Shown here: piece after piece, positions 33,849-43,254 of the stretch
Position numbering within the stretch: the stretch's first letter is position 1
How the letters are laid out: each line of letters begins with the position of its first letter
NCBI GenBank assembly: GCA_009917695.1
Contig: JAACJG010000009.1
Span: forward strand, 186,001 to 250,000
Length of the DNA stretch: 64,000 nucleotides
Direction: 5' to 3'
Source: Candidatus Rifleibacterium amylolyticum
Lineage (GTDB): Bacteria > Muiribacteriota > Ozemobacteria > Ozemobacterales > Ozemobacteraceae
The notes under the pieces: generated by a model
Database searches by the model: none
Told to the model about the DNA's origin: nothing
The model's input: the letters and a program-made list of their open reading frames with translations, nothing else
Position numbers and translations under genes: made by a program

Positions 33849-36116
33849 TTATTTTCGCAGAATTACACCGGTGGTTGGTGGAACGTTGTAGTCGCCCTCT
33901 GCGTCATAGAGACCTATATCGTTAACTTTTTCGCCGTCGCAGATGACTTTCCAGGTGCCACCGATTGGCAGTCGGAAGTTAACCCAGTTGTGCGGATCGC
34001 CGTTGAGCAGCACCAGCAGGTTGTCACTGCCCTTGAGGAACATGCCAAGACCTTTGCTGTTCGCCGGCTGGATCCAGTCGATATGCTGGCTGTTGAGCGC
34101 AACTGCGTGCCTGAAATTCGGGTATTTTTTGCGCAGTGAGATGAGGCCGCTGTAAAGGTCGAAGATATCACGATTTTTGCCTTTTACGGTCCAGTCGATG
34201 TAGTTGATGTCATTGTCCTGGTCGTAGGAATTATGGTTGCCGCGTTTGCTGCGGTTGAATTCCTGACCGGCATGAATCATCGGAACACCCTGCGCCGTCA
34301 GCAGAACAATGGCTGCCAGGCGGGTCTTTTTCTTGTCACCGTGATAAAGGTCATTCAGCGTATAGCCATCATGCGCTTCGAGATAGTTGAGGCTTTCTGC
34401 CGGTTTGGCGGTCCACCAGAAGCAGCTTCCAGCCATTACTGTCATCACATCATTGCGGTTGCCATTACCGTCGATGAAAGCCCGCATTTTTTCGCGGAAG
34501 TCATCGTTCCATTTGGCCAGACGGGTATTACGGAAATCACTTTTACCCCATTGGTTGCGCTGCCAGTCAGCGGCCCAGGGTTCAGCGGTAAGAATCGTCG
34601 ATTCAGGCAATTCATCAATAACACGCTGCATCGTCTTTTTATCGATGATTGTGCCAAGATCGAATCTGAAGCCATCGACGTGGTATTCTTTCATCCAGTA
34701 TTTGAGGCTGTCGAGAATCATCTTGCCGGTCATCGGGTTTTCGGTGCGCATTTCATTGCCGCAGCCGGTTCCGTTCCAATAAAATTTGCGGTCATCCATA
34801 AGGCGATAGTAACCGGGATTGTCGAAACCCTTGAAGTTAAGAGCAAGACCGCGATGGTCGCCCTCGGCAGTATGGTTGAACACCACATCGAGAACAACGG
34901 CAAAGCCTTCTTTATGGAGGCCATTGATCAAGGTTTTGAGCTCTTTGACCGCCTGCCCGGACTTGCCGGTGGCAAAAGAGCACTCAGGGGCAAAGAAATG
35001 ACTGGTCATATAACCCCAGTGGTTGGTTACACCAGCGAAATTGTTATCGAATTCATGAATCGGCATGAGCTGGACTACGTTTACTCCAAGCTGTCTGAGA
35101 TGGCCGAGAACTATATTGGTATCTCTTCCATGCAGCATACCCAGATAACCGCCTTTGTGCGGACCGGTTACATTGGAGCTTTTGTGAGCAGTAAAATCTT
35201 TGACATGCATTTCATATATGATCGCATCTTTACCTGCAGGCGGTTTGAAGCCCTGATCTGTCCAGGTGAAGGAACGGTCGACTACGATGCTTTTGCCGTC
35301 ATGATCTACGTTAGCAAAGGCGTAAGGGTCGGAAAGAAAACGTTCGGGGTCGAAAAGAAATCCAGGAGTTTTGGGGCCATCAGCGGTGTAGGAATAATAT
35401 GTTCCATAGAGAGCCCCTGGCAGAGCAATGCTCCAGATTCCGTTATCAGCCTTTTTCATGGCATGGGTGACGCCCTGTTTTGCTGTGGCGGTTTTGAAAA
35501 GGTGCAGTTTTACTTCGGTCGCATCAGGAGAATATACCGAGAATATGGTTTTGCCGTTGACAACATGCGCTCCCAGCATACTGGCGGTAGTATTGCGCGC
35601 TGTGCGGGGAGCAGCTGTAGCACCAGATCTGGCAAGAAGCTGAACTCTGTCGCTGACATTAGTGTCGATGCGGGTCTGATTGCCGGCAAATTCTTTGCGC
35701 ATGGCCTGCATTGCCTTGAGATTGCCAAGCAGCTGCCGATTTTCGGTCTGGGCGAGGTACTTAACCCGGGCTTCAAGAAGATTGAGGCTTTCTTCGAAGG
35801 CGCGTTTCTCGGCCTGATTTTTGACCCGGTAACCGTATAACCTGATCTGCTGTGCAGCAGCTTCGGCCTGCTCAGGCGTTTCAATAGTGGCCATCAGCCG
35901 CTTAAGGTTATCGACGCTCGCCGACTCACGCGAAAGGGCTGCTACCGCTCCATCGTTGCCAGATTCACTGAGCGCACGGCCAGCCAGGTGAATATCCCGG
36001 GCCATGCGGTTGATGTTATCAACCAGGCGCTTGTCAAAATCGCTTGCAAAAAGCGATACCGATACCAGCAAAGCCAGAGCCAGGCATAAATAACCTCTTA
36101 CCGAAGTTTTGTACAT
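33849..36116 (-). CDS. secreted GH13 pullulanase/isoamylase-type enzyme
   Basis: 755 aa. Signal peptide at residues 1-24; an all-helical N-terminal region at about 27-165 that I do not recognise; CBM48-type sandwich at about 182-275 (TIFSVYSPDATEVKLHLF); GH13 barrel at about 295-690. Catalytic residues: nucleophile Asp486 (DGFRFD), acid/base Glu512 (TAEPW) and Asp583 (EAHDGYT). NHWGYMTSHFFAPE is the pullulanase-type region. It should hydrolyse alpha-1,6 branches of pullulan, starch or glycogen outside the cytoplasm. No CBM41 is visible. A second secreted GH13 lies at 60773, so the organism probably degrades extracellular alpha-glucans. Confidence 0.9.
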   Translation of the reverse strand: MYKTSVRGYLCLALALLVSVSLFASDFDKRLVDNINRMARDIHLAGRALSESGNDGAVAALSRESASVDNLKRLMATIETPEQAEAAAQQIRLYGYRVKNQAEKRAFEESLNLLEARVKYLAQTENRQLLGNLKAMQAMRKEFAGNQTRIDTNVSDRVQLLARSGATAAPRTARNTTASMLGAHVVNGKTIFSVYSPDATEVKLHLFKTATAKQGVTHAMKKADNGIWSIALPGALYGTYYSYTADGPKTPGFLFDPERFLSDPYAFANVDHDGKSIVVDRSFTWTDQGFKPPAGKDAIIYEMHVKDFTAHKSSNVTGPHKGGYLGMLHGRDTNIVLGHLRQLGVNVVQLMPIHEFDNNFAGVTNHWGYMTSHFFAPECSFATGKSGQAVKELKTLINGLHKEGFAVVLDVVFNHTAEGDHRGLALNFKGFDNPGYYRLMDDRKFYWNGTGCGNEMRTENPMTGKMILDSLKYWMKEYHVDGFRFDLGTIIDKKTMQRVIDELPESTILTAEPWAADWQRNQWGKSDFRNTRLAKWNDDFREKMRAFIDGNGNRNDVMTVMAGSCFWWTAKPAESLNYLEAHDGYTLNDLYHGDKKKTRLAAIVLLTAQGVPMIHAGQEFNRSKRGNHNSYDQDNDINYIDWTVKGKNRDIFDLYSGLISLRKKYPNFRHAVALNSQHIDWIQPANSKGLGMFLKGSDNLLVLLNGDPHNWVNFRLPIGGTWKVICDGEKVNDIGLYDAEGDYNVPPTTGVILRK

Positions 36117-36205
36117 CAGTTGCCTCCAGGTTCAGGTTGTCAATGTATTTATTGATTATACTTATTTTAACCCAAAACGTCAGCGGATATACAAGAAAAT
36201 GTACA

Positions 36206-36237
36206 TAAAAAAACTCCCGTGAGCGCACGGGAGTTTT
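36206..36237 (-). terminator. rho-independent terminator
   Basis: AAACTCCCGTG (36211-36221), loop AGCG, perfect complement (36226-36236). On the minus strand it is followed by seven T, so it ends the gene at 36251-36916. Confidence 0.93.
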
Positions 36238-36250
36238 GTTTGTCTTAGCT

Positions 36251-36916
36251 TTATTCGACGCTTAAATGAATGATGGTGTCACCGTCATCGCCACCTTCGA
36301 CCCTGAGAACTTTGAGAATACCCTGACGTGCCTTCTTGAAGCGTTCCTGCAGCATGAGCAGATCTTTGTCGCTTTTGGTCACATTCATACCGAAGATGAT
36401 GAGATCTTTCTCATAGCGTTTGAGCATTCGCCGCAGATCTTCGATATCAGAAACGGAAAGGTTGCACTTTTTGCTGACCTGACCAAAGTTAGGCGCCATA
36501 CCGATCTCTATGACATTTTCGGTGAGATTCTGCAAAAGTCTGATGGCATAGTATTTGTCCATCGGCCGAACACGCACCAGCGTCCGCGAAGCATGATTCT
36601 TGAACCAGCCTTTGCGCAGAAAAGTGTTGAATACACCGTGTATCTCATCGTTGTTATCAATTTTTGGCGATGGATTGTTGTTCCAGATTATCAGACTGCG
36701 CTTTGAAGCAAGAGTAGGCTTTGACTGGTCGCGCTTGAGCGGCTCAGTATTAGGCGGAATCCGCAGCGACAAAGTTACCTGCTTGTCCTTGATGTCTTCG
36801 GGAACGGGAATGGTGATGGTCGAGTCAGCGCTGACCGAAAAAGTGAAAATGCCGGCCAGAACTGCCATTATTCCGAGCGGAACAAGGGCCCTCAGACCCG
36901 GTATCGTAAGTTTCAT
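36251..36916 (-). CDS. secreted protein of unknown function
   Basis: 221 aa with GGAGG 6 nt before the ATG. Signal peptide ends near residue 31 (FTFSVSADS). The mature part begins with a beta-type stretch (TITIPVPEDIKDKQVTLSLRIPP), then a mixed region containing SKRSLIIWNNNPSP, and ends with a helical segment and GGDDGDTIIHLSV. No family recognised. Own terminator; shares a strand with the downstream pullulanase but not its transcript by this evidence. Confidence 0.72.
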   Translation of the reverse strand: MKLTIPGLRALVPLGIMAVLAGIFTFSVSADSTITIPVPEDIKDKQVTLSLRIPPNTEPLKRDQSKPTLASKRSLIIWNNNPSPKIDNNDEIHGVFNTFLRKGWFKNHASRTLVRVRPMDKYYAIRLLQNLTENVIEIGMAPNFGQVSKKCNLSVSDIEDLRRMLKRYEKDLIIFGMNVTKSDKDLLMLQERFKKARQGILKVLRVEGGDDGDTIIHLSVE

Positions 36917-37005
36917 GACATACCTCCGTTACAATCTCGTTCTTCGCTGCCTATCGGCAGGCAATACAAGTTTGTTAACCGATTACGGAAATATGTCGTC
37001 AGCGT

Positions 37006-38079
37006 TCAAAAATCGAGTTCGAGCAGACTGTTTGACGTATGCGTCAGCCGCAGCAAACCATCAGGCTTGATCATATATACATCTTCGATTCTGACGCCGC
37101 CCCACCCCGGCAGATAAATTCCGGGCTCGACCGTAAACAACATTCCAGGCTCAGCCTTATCTTTGCATTTTTTATTCAAAGCCGGCATTTCGTGGACGTC
37201 TAGACCGAGAGAATGCCCGAGTCCATGCCCGAAGTATTCGCCATAGCCGGCATCGGTAATGACCTTGCGCGCAACAGCATCAACCTTGTTGCAGACGATT
37301 CCAGCCTTAAGCGCCTTAACTGCTTCGGTCTGCGCCTTGAGAACCGTGTTATAAACTTTTTTGAATTTGGCGGTGGCCTTGCCGAGGAATATGGTTCTGG
37401 TCATGTCAGAGTGATAACCGCCCAAAACAGCACCAAAGTCGATCTTAACCATTTCGCCAACTTTGATCTTGCGCGAAGACGGCTGTGCGTGCGGCTTTGA
37501 AGAATTGGGACCTGATGCGATAATAGTATCGAAACTCGGCATTTCTGAACCGCGCATTTTCATGCTGAATTCAAGATGTGCGGCAACTTCGGTTTCACGC
37601 ATACCAGGTTTGATAACTTTGATCAGATCGGCAAAAGCAGCATCAGCAATGGCAAAAGCCTTTTTGAGACAGGCCAGCTCGTCAGCATCCTTATATTGCC
37701 TGAGCTCTTCGACAAGTAATTCGGTCGGAACAAGATCTATCTTGAGATTATCAGCATAAGAAAGAAAAAGATTCAGGCTCATACTCTTTTCGATGCCAAG
37801 CCTGCCAATTTTGAGCTTTTTAATCTCTTTTTTCAGAGAATCGACAAGACTCTTTGTGAAAACGACAATTCGGGCGGCCTTGCCAACCTGAACGGCGCTC
37901 TGTTCCTGGTAACGGAAATCAGTAAAAAACACAGCCCGGCTCGGCGTTATCAGCAAACTGCCGCTCGAACCTGAAAATCCGCAGAGATAACGAATGTTTC
38001 TCGGGTTAGTAACCAGCAGAGCATCGTAATCTTTGGTAAAACTGCGGCGCAAACTATCAATTCGTTCAATGTGATTCAT
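37006..38079 (-). CDS. M24 family aminopeptidase (Xaa-Pro type)
   Basis: 357 aa, AAGGAG ribosome site. N-terminal creatinase-like domain to about residue 130 (ALLVTNPRNIRYLCGFSGSSG), then the pita-bread metal site: Asp in KIDFGAVLGGYHSDMTRT (two ligands), His in GHGLGHSLGLDVHE, Glu in TVEPGIY and Glu in GVRIEDVYMI. Removes N-terminal residues ahead of proline; two-metal hydrolase of the cytoplasm. Last gene in the long minus-strand run that starts at 46782. Confidence 0.92.
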   Translation of the reverse strand: MNHIERIDSLRRSFTKDYDALLVTNPRNIRYLCGFSGSSGSLLITPSRAVFFTDFRYQEQSAVQVGKAARIVVFTKSLVDSLKKEIKKLKIGRLGIEKSMSLNLFLSYADNLKIDLVPTELLVEELRQYKDADELACLKKAFAIADAAFADLIKVIKPGMRETEVAAHLEFSMKMRGSEMPSFDTIIASGPNSSKPHAQPSSRKIKVGEMVKIDFGAVLGGYHSDMTRTIFLGKATAKFKKVYNTVLKAQTEAVKALKAGIVCNKVDAVARKVITDAGYGEYFGHGLGHSLGLDVHEMPALNKKCKDKAEPGMLFTVEPGIYLPGWGGVRIEDVYMIKPDGLLRLTHTSNSLLELDF

Positions 38080-38108
38080 AGCTGTCTCCTTACCTGCTTC
38101 CTGCTATT

Positions 38109-39422
38109 TCAGGATCTGGTCTGATTTCTCGGGGGCTGAAAGGTTACGACCGGGCGGCCGCCAAACGGGCTGCGCGCCAGAATGTCTGTGGCCTGCGAAC
38201 CAGGCGCAATCATGGTTATTGCCATGCGGTTGCGATCGAGAATCTCTTTGGCAACCGCCCTGATATCCTGCGACGTGGTTTCCAGATATGGTTTGAGCGT
38301 GTCTTCGGGACGTTTGGGTTCGACCCCATACAAAAAGCCGGTTGACAGGCGATTCATACGATTGGTCGTACTTTCGAGAGCGATCAGCATGTTGCCCTTG
38401 AGCTGTTCGCGGGTATCATCGAGTTCCCGCTCGGTCAGCCCGCGCGAAGCGACTTTTTCGATCTCAGCATGGAAAAGTTCGAGAACCTTCTCGAGATGTT
38501 CCATGGAAGTGCCGGCGTAGATCCCGAGCAAACCTGTTTTCTTGAACGAAGTATGATAAGAATAAACGGTATAGGCCAGGCCTCGTTTTTCGCGGATTTC
38601 CTGAAACAGGCGACTGCTCATCCCCCCGCCAAAAGCGGCATTGAGAATGGTCATGGCATAACGTCGCCCGTCAGAAAAAGACACGCCTGGCGTTCCCATG
38701 GTCAGATGTACCTGTTCGATATCTTTCTGATGGATAGTAACATCGCAGGTTGGGCTGGGTAAAGTCTCTCGCGGTTTGAACGTGCCGGTGCGCATTTTTT
38801 TGAGCTTCTTTTCGAGCATCTGCTTGAGTTCATCCCAGTCAAAGTTGCCGGCTACGCAAATCTGCAGGTTGCCGGTAACATACTGCCGATTGAAAAAAGA
38901 ATAAATATCATCACGCTGCATCGACGCCACTGTTTGCGCAGTGCCGAGAATCGGACTACCGAGAGGTGCATTTTTCCAGATATTCTGGCTCAGCAGTTCA
39001 TGAATGATTTCGTCAGGCGAATCTTCGTACATCTTGATTTCTTCGAGAATAACGCGGCGCTCACGTTCGAGCTCCTCGATGACGAACTGCGAATTGATGA
39101 TCATATCAGAAAGCACATCGACAGCGACATCGAGGCGATCTTTAACTACCCTGGCGTAGTAGCAGCAGTAGTCTTTTGCCGTGAACGCATTGAGGTAGCC
39201 ACCGATACGATCAAATTCACTTGCAATCATTCTGGCAGTGCGCTTTTTAGTGCCTTTGAACATCATGTGTTCGATAAAATGCGAAACACCCTGCAACTGC
39301 TCGTTTTCGTAGAGAACACCACTTTTTAGAAACATTCCGATCGAAACGCTCTGAACGGTGTCGAACTTTTCGGCAATTACCTGAATACCGTTATCCAGGG
39401 TCTGTTTAAGATATGGTGACAA
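38109..39422 (-). CDS. M16 family zinc peptidase (processing-peptidase-like)
   Basis: 437 aa from a TTG at 39422 with GGAG 7 nt upstream; the first in-frame ATG at 39458 would overlap scpB by 32 nt and add residues unlike the family. Inverted zinc motif His48-Phe-Ile-Glu51-His52 (SHFIEHMMFKGT) and downstream VILEEIKMYEDSPD. The C-terminal half has the RGLAYTVYSYHT motif and lacks zinc ligands, as usual. Family members degrade peptides or process precursors; often found beside cell-wall and division genes. Confidence 0.9.
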   Translation of the reverse strand: MSPYLKQTLDNGIQVIAEKFDTVQSVSIGMFLKSGVLYENEQLQGVSHFIEHMMFKGTKKRTARMIASEFDRIGGYLNAFTAKDYCCYYARVVKDRLDVAVDVLSDMIINSQFVIEELERERRVILEEIKMYEDSPDEIIHELLSQNIWKNAPLGSPILGTAQTVASMQRDDIYSFFNRQYVTGNLQICVAGNFDWDELKQMLEKKLKKMRTGTFKPRETLPSPTCDVTIHQKDIEQVHLTMGTPGVSFSDGRRYAMTILNAAFGGGMSSRLFQEIREKRGLAYTVYSYHTSFKKTGLLGIYAGTSMEHLEKVLELFHAEIEKVASRGLTERELDDTREQLKGNMLIALESTTNRMNRLSTGFLYGVEPKRPEDTLKPYLETTSQDIRAVAKEILDRNRMAITMIAPGSQATDILARSPFGGRPVVTFQPPRNQTRS

Positions 39423-39426
39423 AATA

Positions 39427-40191
39427 TTACTCCATGTCAGAATGCCGCGGCCCGTCATTTTCCGGTTCTGCAGCCTGCTGTGAATTATCGGTCTCGTCTT
39501 CTGTTATCGGCATAAGACCCTGACTGTCGTTGAAATCTTTTTCGACCTGCTTCTGTTCGCCGGCAAGTTCTGCCTTCTGCCCTTCTGGCGTAAGTTGCTC
39601 GGGAATATCGATCGAAGGTACCGGCAGTTCCTTGAGGCTTTTCATACCGAAATAATACAAAAAATCCTGGGTAGTCGAATACAGACGCGGCTTACCAAGC
39701 ACCTGTTTCTCGCCAGAAACGTAAATCAACTTCTTTTCAAGCAGGTTGGAAACGACGCCATCACAGTTGACGCCACGAATTGCATCGATCTCAGCCTTGG
39801 TTATCGGTTGCTTGAAAGCGATAACAGAAAGAGTCTCGAGTGCCGGCAGCGAGAGTGAAACGAGCTTTTGTCCATCAAGGCGTTGAATGAATGGCGATAC
39901 TTTGGCTTTGGTTGCCAGCTGTACTCCGTTCTCAAGTATGGCGATCTGCAGGCCACTGCTCTCGTCAGCGTCATAAACTCGCTTACGAGCGTGCACGACT
40001 TCTTCTGCTTTTTCCGGGGTTATTCCGAGCACTGCAGCCAGCTTTTCCAGGGCAATCGGACGATTCTGCACCAGCAGCAGACCATCGAGAGCTGCGCCAA
40101 GCAGTTCGGGATCGACTTCGACTACAGCCTGCTCAGAGGCAGCTTCAGTCGCCGACATTTCCTGGTTTATCGTCATATTTTCTTCATTCAT
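39427..40191 (-). CDS. scpB: segregation and condensation protein B
   Basis: About 254 aa. Partner of ScpA and SMC in the condensin that compacts and separates chromosomes. Winged-helix pair with the family signature LETLSVIAFKQPITKAEIDAIRGV near the middle and GKPRLYSTTQDFLYYFGM later. The ATG at 40191 with AGGAGG is chosen over one at 40209. A long acidic, Glu/Gln-rich tail (about residues 190-254) and an acidic N-terminus extend beyond the core. Overlaps scpA by 8 nt. No smc gene in this window. Confidence 0.92.
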   Translation of the reverse strand: MNEENMTINQEMSATEAASEQAVVEVDPELLGAALDGLLLVQNRPIALEKLAAVLGITPEKAEEVVHARKRVYDADESSGLQIAILENGVQLATKAKVSPFIQRLDGQKLVSLSLPALETLSVIAFKQPITKAEIDAIRGVNCDGVVSNLLEKKLIYVSGEKQVLGKPRLYSTTQDFLYYFGMKSLKELPVPSIDIPEQLTPEGQKAELAGEQKQVEKDFNDSQGLMPITEDETDNSQQAAEPENDGPRHSDME

Positions 40192-41026
40192 TACTGCCTC
40201 CTGCGGCATTACTGATTATCTCGCCAGAAACCTCGTCGGGTTTGTCTTCGGGCAGATCTTCGCCGTCATCTCTTTTTTCACTGCCGGCAGCGGCCGGTCG
40301 CAGCACTATCGGCTTGAAGTTGGCTTTCTGGCTGAGATTGAGTTCGCCGGCTTTGGCCATTTCAAGAACTGCCATGAACGAAAGTACAGTTTCGTAACGG
40401 CTGGCGGCTTTTTTGACCAGACGGTCGAATGTCATTTCGCCTTTAAAAGCCTTCAATAGGGCTCTTATCTCGTTGATACGCTCGATAATGCCGATCTTTT
40501 CGAGCACTACACGGTGAACCGGCGGGCTGATGCGGCGGCGCACCAGAGCATGATAAATGCTGAGCAGTTCAGAAGGCCCGATATCGATCTCGAGTATTTC
40601 TTCGGGCTGGCGTTCGAGATCACTGCTACGGGTGTAGATACGCGAAGCACTGCGTTCCATCTCACGCAGTTCGAGCGCAACCATCTTGAACTTTTTATAT
40701 TCGAGCAGCTTTTCGACGAGGCCGGCGCGAGCGTCTTCTTCGTAAAAACTTTCGTCGATATCGAGATCGCCGCTGCTCACTTCTTCTGGTTTTTCACGTG
40801 GCAGCAGCATCTTCGACTTGATTTCGAGAAGAGTTGCAGCCATTACCAGAAAACCGGAAGCGACTTCCATGTCGAGAATTTCCATCATCTGCAGGTATTC
40901 GAGATACTGCGAAGCTATATGCGCTATCGGAATATCGTAAATGTTGATTTTCTGCTCTTCAATAAGGTGATAGAGCAGATCGAATGGTCCTTCGAAGACC
41001 GGCAGTCTGACCTGATAGCCACTCAT
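40184..41026 (-). CDS. scpA: segregation and condensation protein A
   Basis: 280 aa kleisin subunit bridging SMC heads. N-terminal signature FEGPFDLLYHLIEEQKINIYDIPIA, central LLEIKSKMLLP, and the C-terminal winged-helix region (RLVKKAASRYETVLSFMAVLEMAKAGEL). Starts directly after the trpS stop (TAAATG) and overlaps scpB by 8 nt. An acidic C-terminal tail of about 30 residues follows the core. Confidence 0.94.
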   Translation of the reverse strand: MSGYQVRLPVFEGPFDLLYHLIEEQKINIYDIPIAHIASQYLEYLQMMEILDMEVASGFLVMAATLLEIKSKMLLPREKPEEVSSGDLDIDESFYEEDARAGLVEKLLEYKKFKMVALELREMERSASRIYTRSSDLERQPEEILEIDIGPSELLSIYHALVRRRISPPVHRVVLEKIGIIERINEIRALLKAFKGEMTFDRLVKKAASRYETVLSFMAVLEMAKAGELNLSQKANFKPIVLRPAAAGSEKRDDGEDLPEDKPDEVSGEIISNAAGGSNE

Positions 41027-42010
41027 TTACAGCAGGAACCCCATTACCTGTCGGATATTCTGCATAACTTCAGAAGCTACCAGATGTGCCCGCTTTTCGC
41101 CGGCGTCGAGAACCTCTTCAATATAGCCCTTGCGGGATTCAATTTCGAGACGCCGCTGGCGTATCGGCTCGAGCATGGCATTGAGGCGTTCGAACAGAAT
41201 GAGTTTGCAGTCCCGGCAACCCAGCGCAGCGGTACGGCAGCCCTCGGCAATTTCATCGAGCCGGTCTGGCGTGTAGATTTTGTGATAAGCGAAAACCGTG
41301 CAGACTTCCGGATCGCCCGGGTCATTGCGGCGAACGCGCTGCGGGTCGGTAATCATCTGCTGAATTTTGCTTTTGAGGTTTTCGGGAGTCTCGCGCAGAT
41401 CGATGCCGTTATTATAAGACTTGCTCATCTTGCGCTTGTCGATACCGATCAGCAATGGCACCTGCGAGAGAACTGCTTCGGGTTCTTTGAGCACTTCGCC
41501 GAAGGTACCGTTGAAACGGCGGATAATTTCGCGACTCAGTTCGAGATGTGGCAACTGGTCTTTTCCGACCGGCACTGCCTCTGCGTTGTATACCGCAATA
41601 TCAGCCGTCATGAGAACCGGGTACATAAGCTTACCCAGAGAAACTCCTGATCTGGCGTCATCATCACGTACAGCATCTTTAAAGGTCGGGCAGCGTTCAA
41701 GCCAGCCAAGAGGAGTGCAGTTGGCAAGAATGGTGGCAAGTTCAGCGTGTTCATGCATGGCAGACTGTCTGAAGATAACAGCCTTTTCCGGGTCGATGCC
41801 GACGCTGAGCCAGTCTACGATCATCTCTCTGATGATCGCTGGCAGATTATCGATCTTGAGACGATCGGTAAATGCATGCCAGACGGCTGCAAAGAAATAG
41901 CAGTCATAGGTATCCTGCAATGAAACCCAGTTTTTCAGGGTGCCTTCGAGATGTCCAAGATGCAGTGAACCGGTAGTCCGCATGCCGCTGACAAGTCTCT
42001 TTTTCGCCAT
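41027..42010 (-). CDS. trpS: tryptophanyl-tRNA synthetase
   Basis: 327 aa class I synthetase. HIGH-type motif HLGH at residues 17-20 (GSLHLGHLEG) and KMSKS as RKMSKSYNN. The ATG at 42010 with AGGAGA fits the family start; longer in-frame extensions upstream read through the neighbouring spacer. ADIAVYNAEAVPVGKDQLPHLELSREI is the TrpRS-specific region that binds tryptophan. Immediately followed by scpA. Confidence 0.95.
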   Translation of the reverse strand: MAKKRLVSGMRTTGSLHLGHLEGTLKNWVSLQDTYDCYFFAAVWHAFTDRLKIDNLPAIIREMIVDWLSVGIDPEKAVIFRQSAMHEHAELATILANCTPLGWLERCPTFKDAVRDDDARSGVSLGKLMYPVLMTADIAVYNAEAVPVGKDQLPHLELSREIIRRFNGTFGEVLKEPEAVLSQVPLLIGIDKRKMSKSYNNGIDLRETPENLKSKIQQMITDPQRVRRNDPGDPEVCTVFAYHKIYTPDRLDEIAEGCRTAALGCRDCKLILFERLNAMLEPIRQRRLEIESRKGYIEEVLDAGEKRAHLVASEVMQNIRQVMGFLL

Positions 42011-42038
42011 TATCGGTGTCTCCTGTATGGTAATTCGG

Positions 42039-43202
42039 CTAATAATCGGTTGAACGCAGGGCCTCTTCGGCCGCGCGAAGTGTTTCAGAATCAGGTTTGA
42101 GCAACAGCACTTTCTGCCAGCAGCTTCGCGCCTTGTCGATCTGCTGTTGCTTGTAGTAACCCACGCCAAGATTGAAATGGGCTTCGGTGTGATCAGGAGT
42201 AAGCTCTATCGCCTTTTCCCAGAATTCGATTGCCCGCTCGATATTGCCCTGGCGATCGAAAAGATTGGCATAGGTAAAGTAAACCATCGAATCTTTTGAA
42301 CCCTCTCTTATCAGTGCGTCAAGTATGCGCACCGCCGCCGCAAGGTCATTTTCATAATAACTGGCGCGGGCAAGCAGCAGGCGCTCGCCTGGTTCGAGGC
42401 GTCCTACCATTTCAAATGGTGACAATACCGACACGGCAAGATCGTAAAAACCCAGATTGACCGCCAACTTGGCGATTGTTACCGCCTCAGCCCTGTCGGC
42501 AATCGTTGCCGGGTTGACCATGCGCAGATAATGCGCAGCATTGTCGCGGTTGTAGTTGGCATCTTCAACGCTGGCCATAAGCATAAGCAGCTGGTTGTTG
42601 GTCGGATCGGCGGCAACCGCCCGGCGCAGTATACTTTCGGCAAGACTGTAGCGCATGCCCTCTACGAGGGCTTTGCCGATTTTCACAGCTTCATCACTGC
42701 GCAAAGTTGACTCGTTGCTTTTCTGCATCAGCTTTTGCAGTTCAGGGTCGCATAAAATGCGAATACCTGTGTCTTCAAGGCTGAAATGAAGTATCGGCAT
42801 ACTCTTCTGACTGCTGTCTACCTTAAAATACAGATCGACTCTCGACTGTGTCGACGGAAACACATTGAAGGCATCGCGGGTAGCCTTAAGTTCACGATCG
42901 AGTGTCGGCTGAAAATTATTGTCGAGTTCGAGTGAAAAATCTTTGAGAGGATCGATGCGATATGTTCTCGCGCCGGTGTTAACAAAAGTCATATTAACAA
43001 ACACTTCATCCTGACGCGAGACACCAAGACCTGAGGCAAAAGGCTGCCGCTGAATACTGTTAACCGAGAGTACCAGTCCGGTGGGGTGAACGACGTCTTC
43101 TCCCATCAGAAAGGTTGATTCAGCGGTCACTGAAGCGGCAACCAGAGTCAGCAGAAGCAATATAATGACACTTGCTTTAGTTTGAGGCTTGCAAAAAATC
43201 AT
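42039..43202 (-). CDS. exported TPR protein
   Basis: 387 aa from the ATG at 43202; a longer in-frame form would overlap the upstream gene. Signal peptide (about residues 10-29, ending SVTAES), a beta-rich domain at about 35-165 (GLVLSVNSIQRQPFA, VFVNMTFVNTGARTYRIDPL), resembling extracytoplasmic DUF4352-like modules, then helical TPR repeats to the end. The last repeats have Trp at the helix-B position (AIEFWEKAIEL, ARSCWQKVLLL), as in the large TPR protein at 58638. Function unknown; envelope assembly factor is possible. Confidence 0.8.
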   Translation of the reverse strand: MIFCKPQTKASVIILLLLTLVAASVTAESTFLMGEDVVHPTGLVLSVNSIQRQPFASGLGVSRQDEVFVNMTFVNTGARTYRIDPLKDFSLELDNNFQPTLDRELKATRDAFNVFPSTQSRVDLYFKVDSSQKSMPILHFSLEDTGIRILCDPELQKLMQKSNESTLRSDEAVKIGKALVEGMRYSLAESILRRAVAADPTNNQLLMLMASVEDANYNRDNAAHYLRMVNPATIADRAEAVTIAKLAVNLGFYDLAVSVLSPFEMVGRLEPGERLLLARASYYENDLAAAVRILDALIREGSKDSMVYFTYANLFDRQGNIERAIEFWEKAIELTPDHTEAHFNLGVGYYKQQQIDKARSCWQKVLLLKPDSETLRAAEEALRSTDY

Positions 43203-43254
43203 GGCCTCAATACTACCATACCCTGTAGCACAAGTAAAACAGCTATAAAGTTTT

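Noticed and set aside
34233-35840. 535-codon plus-strand open frame opposite the pullulanase gene
   Set aside because: Shadow frame of a well-supported GH13 gene; no start signal, no recognisable motif.
40786-40806. parS-like TTTCACGTGG near the scpA gene
   Set aside because: Only about 11 of 16 positions agree with the usual 16-bp parS and one half is poor; it is within coding sequence and single.
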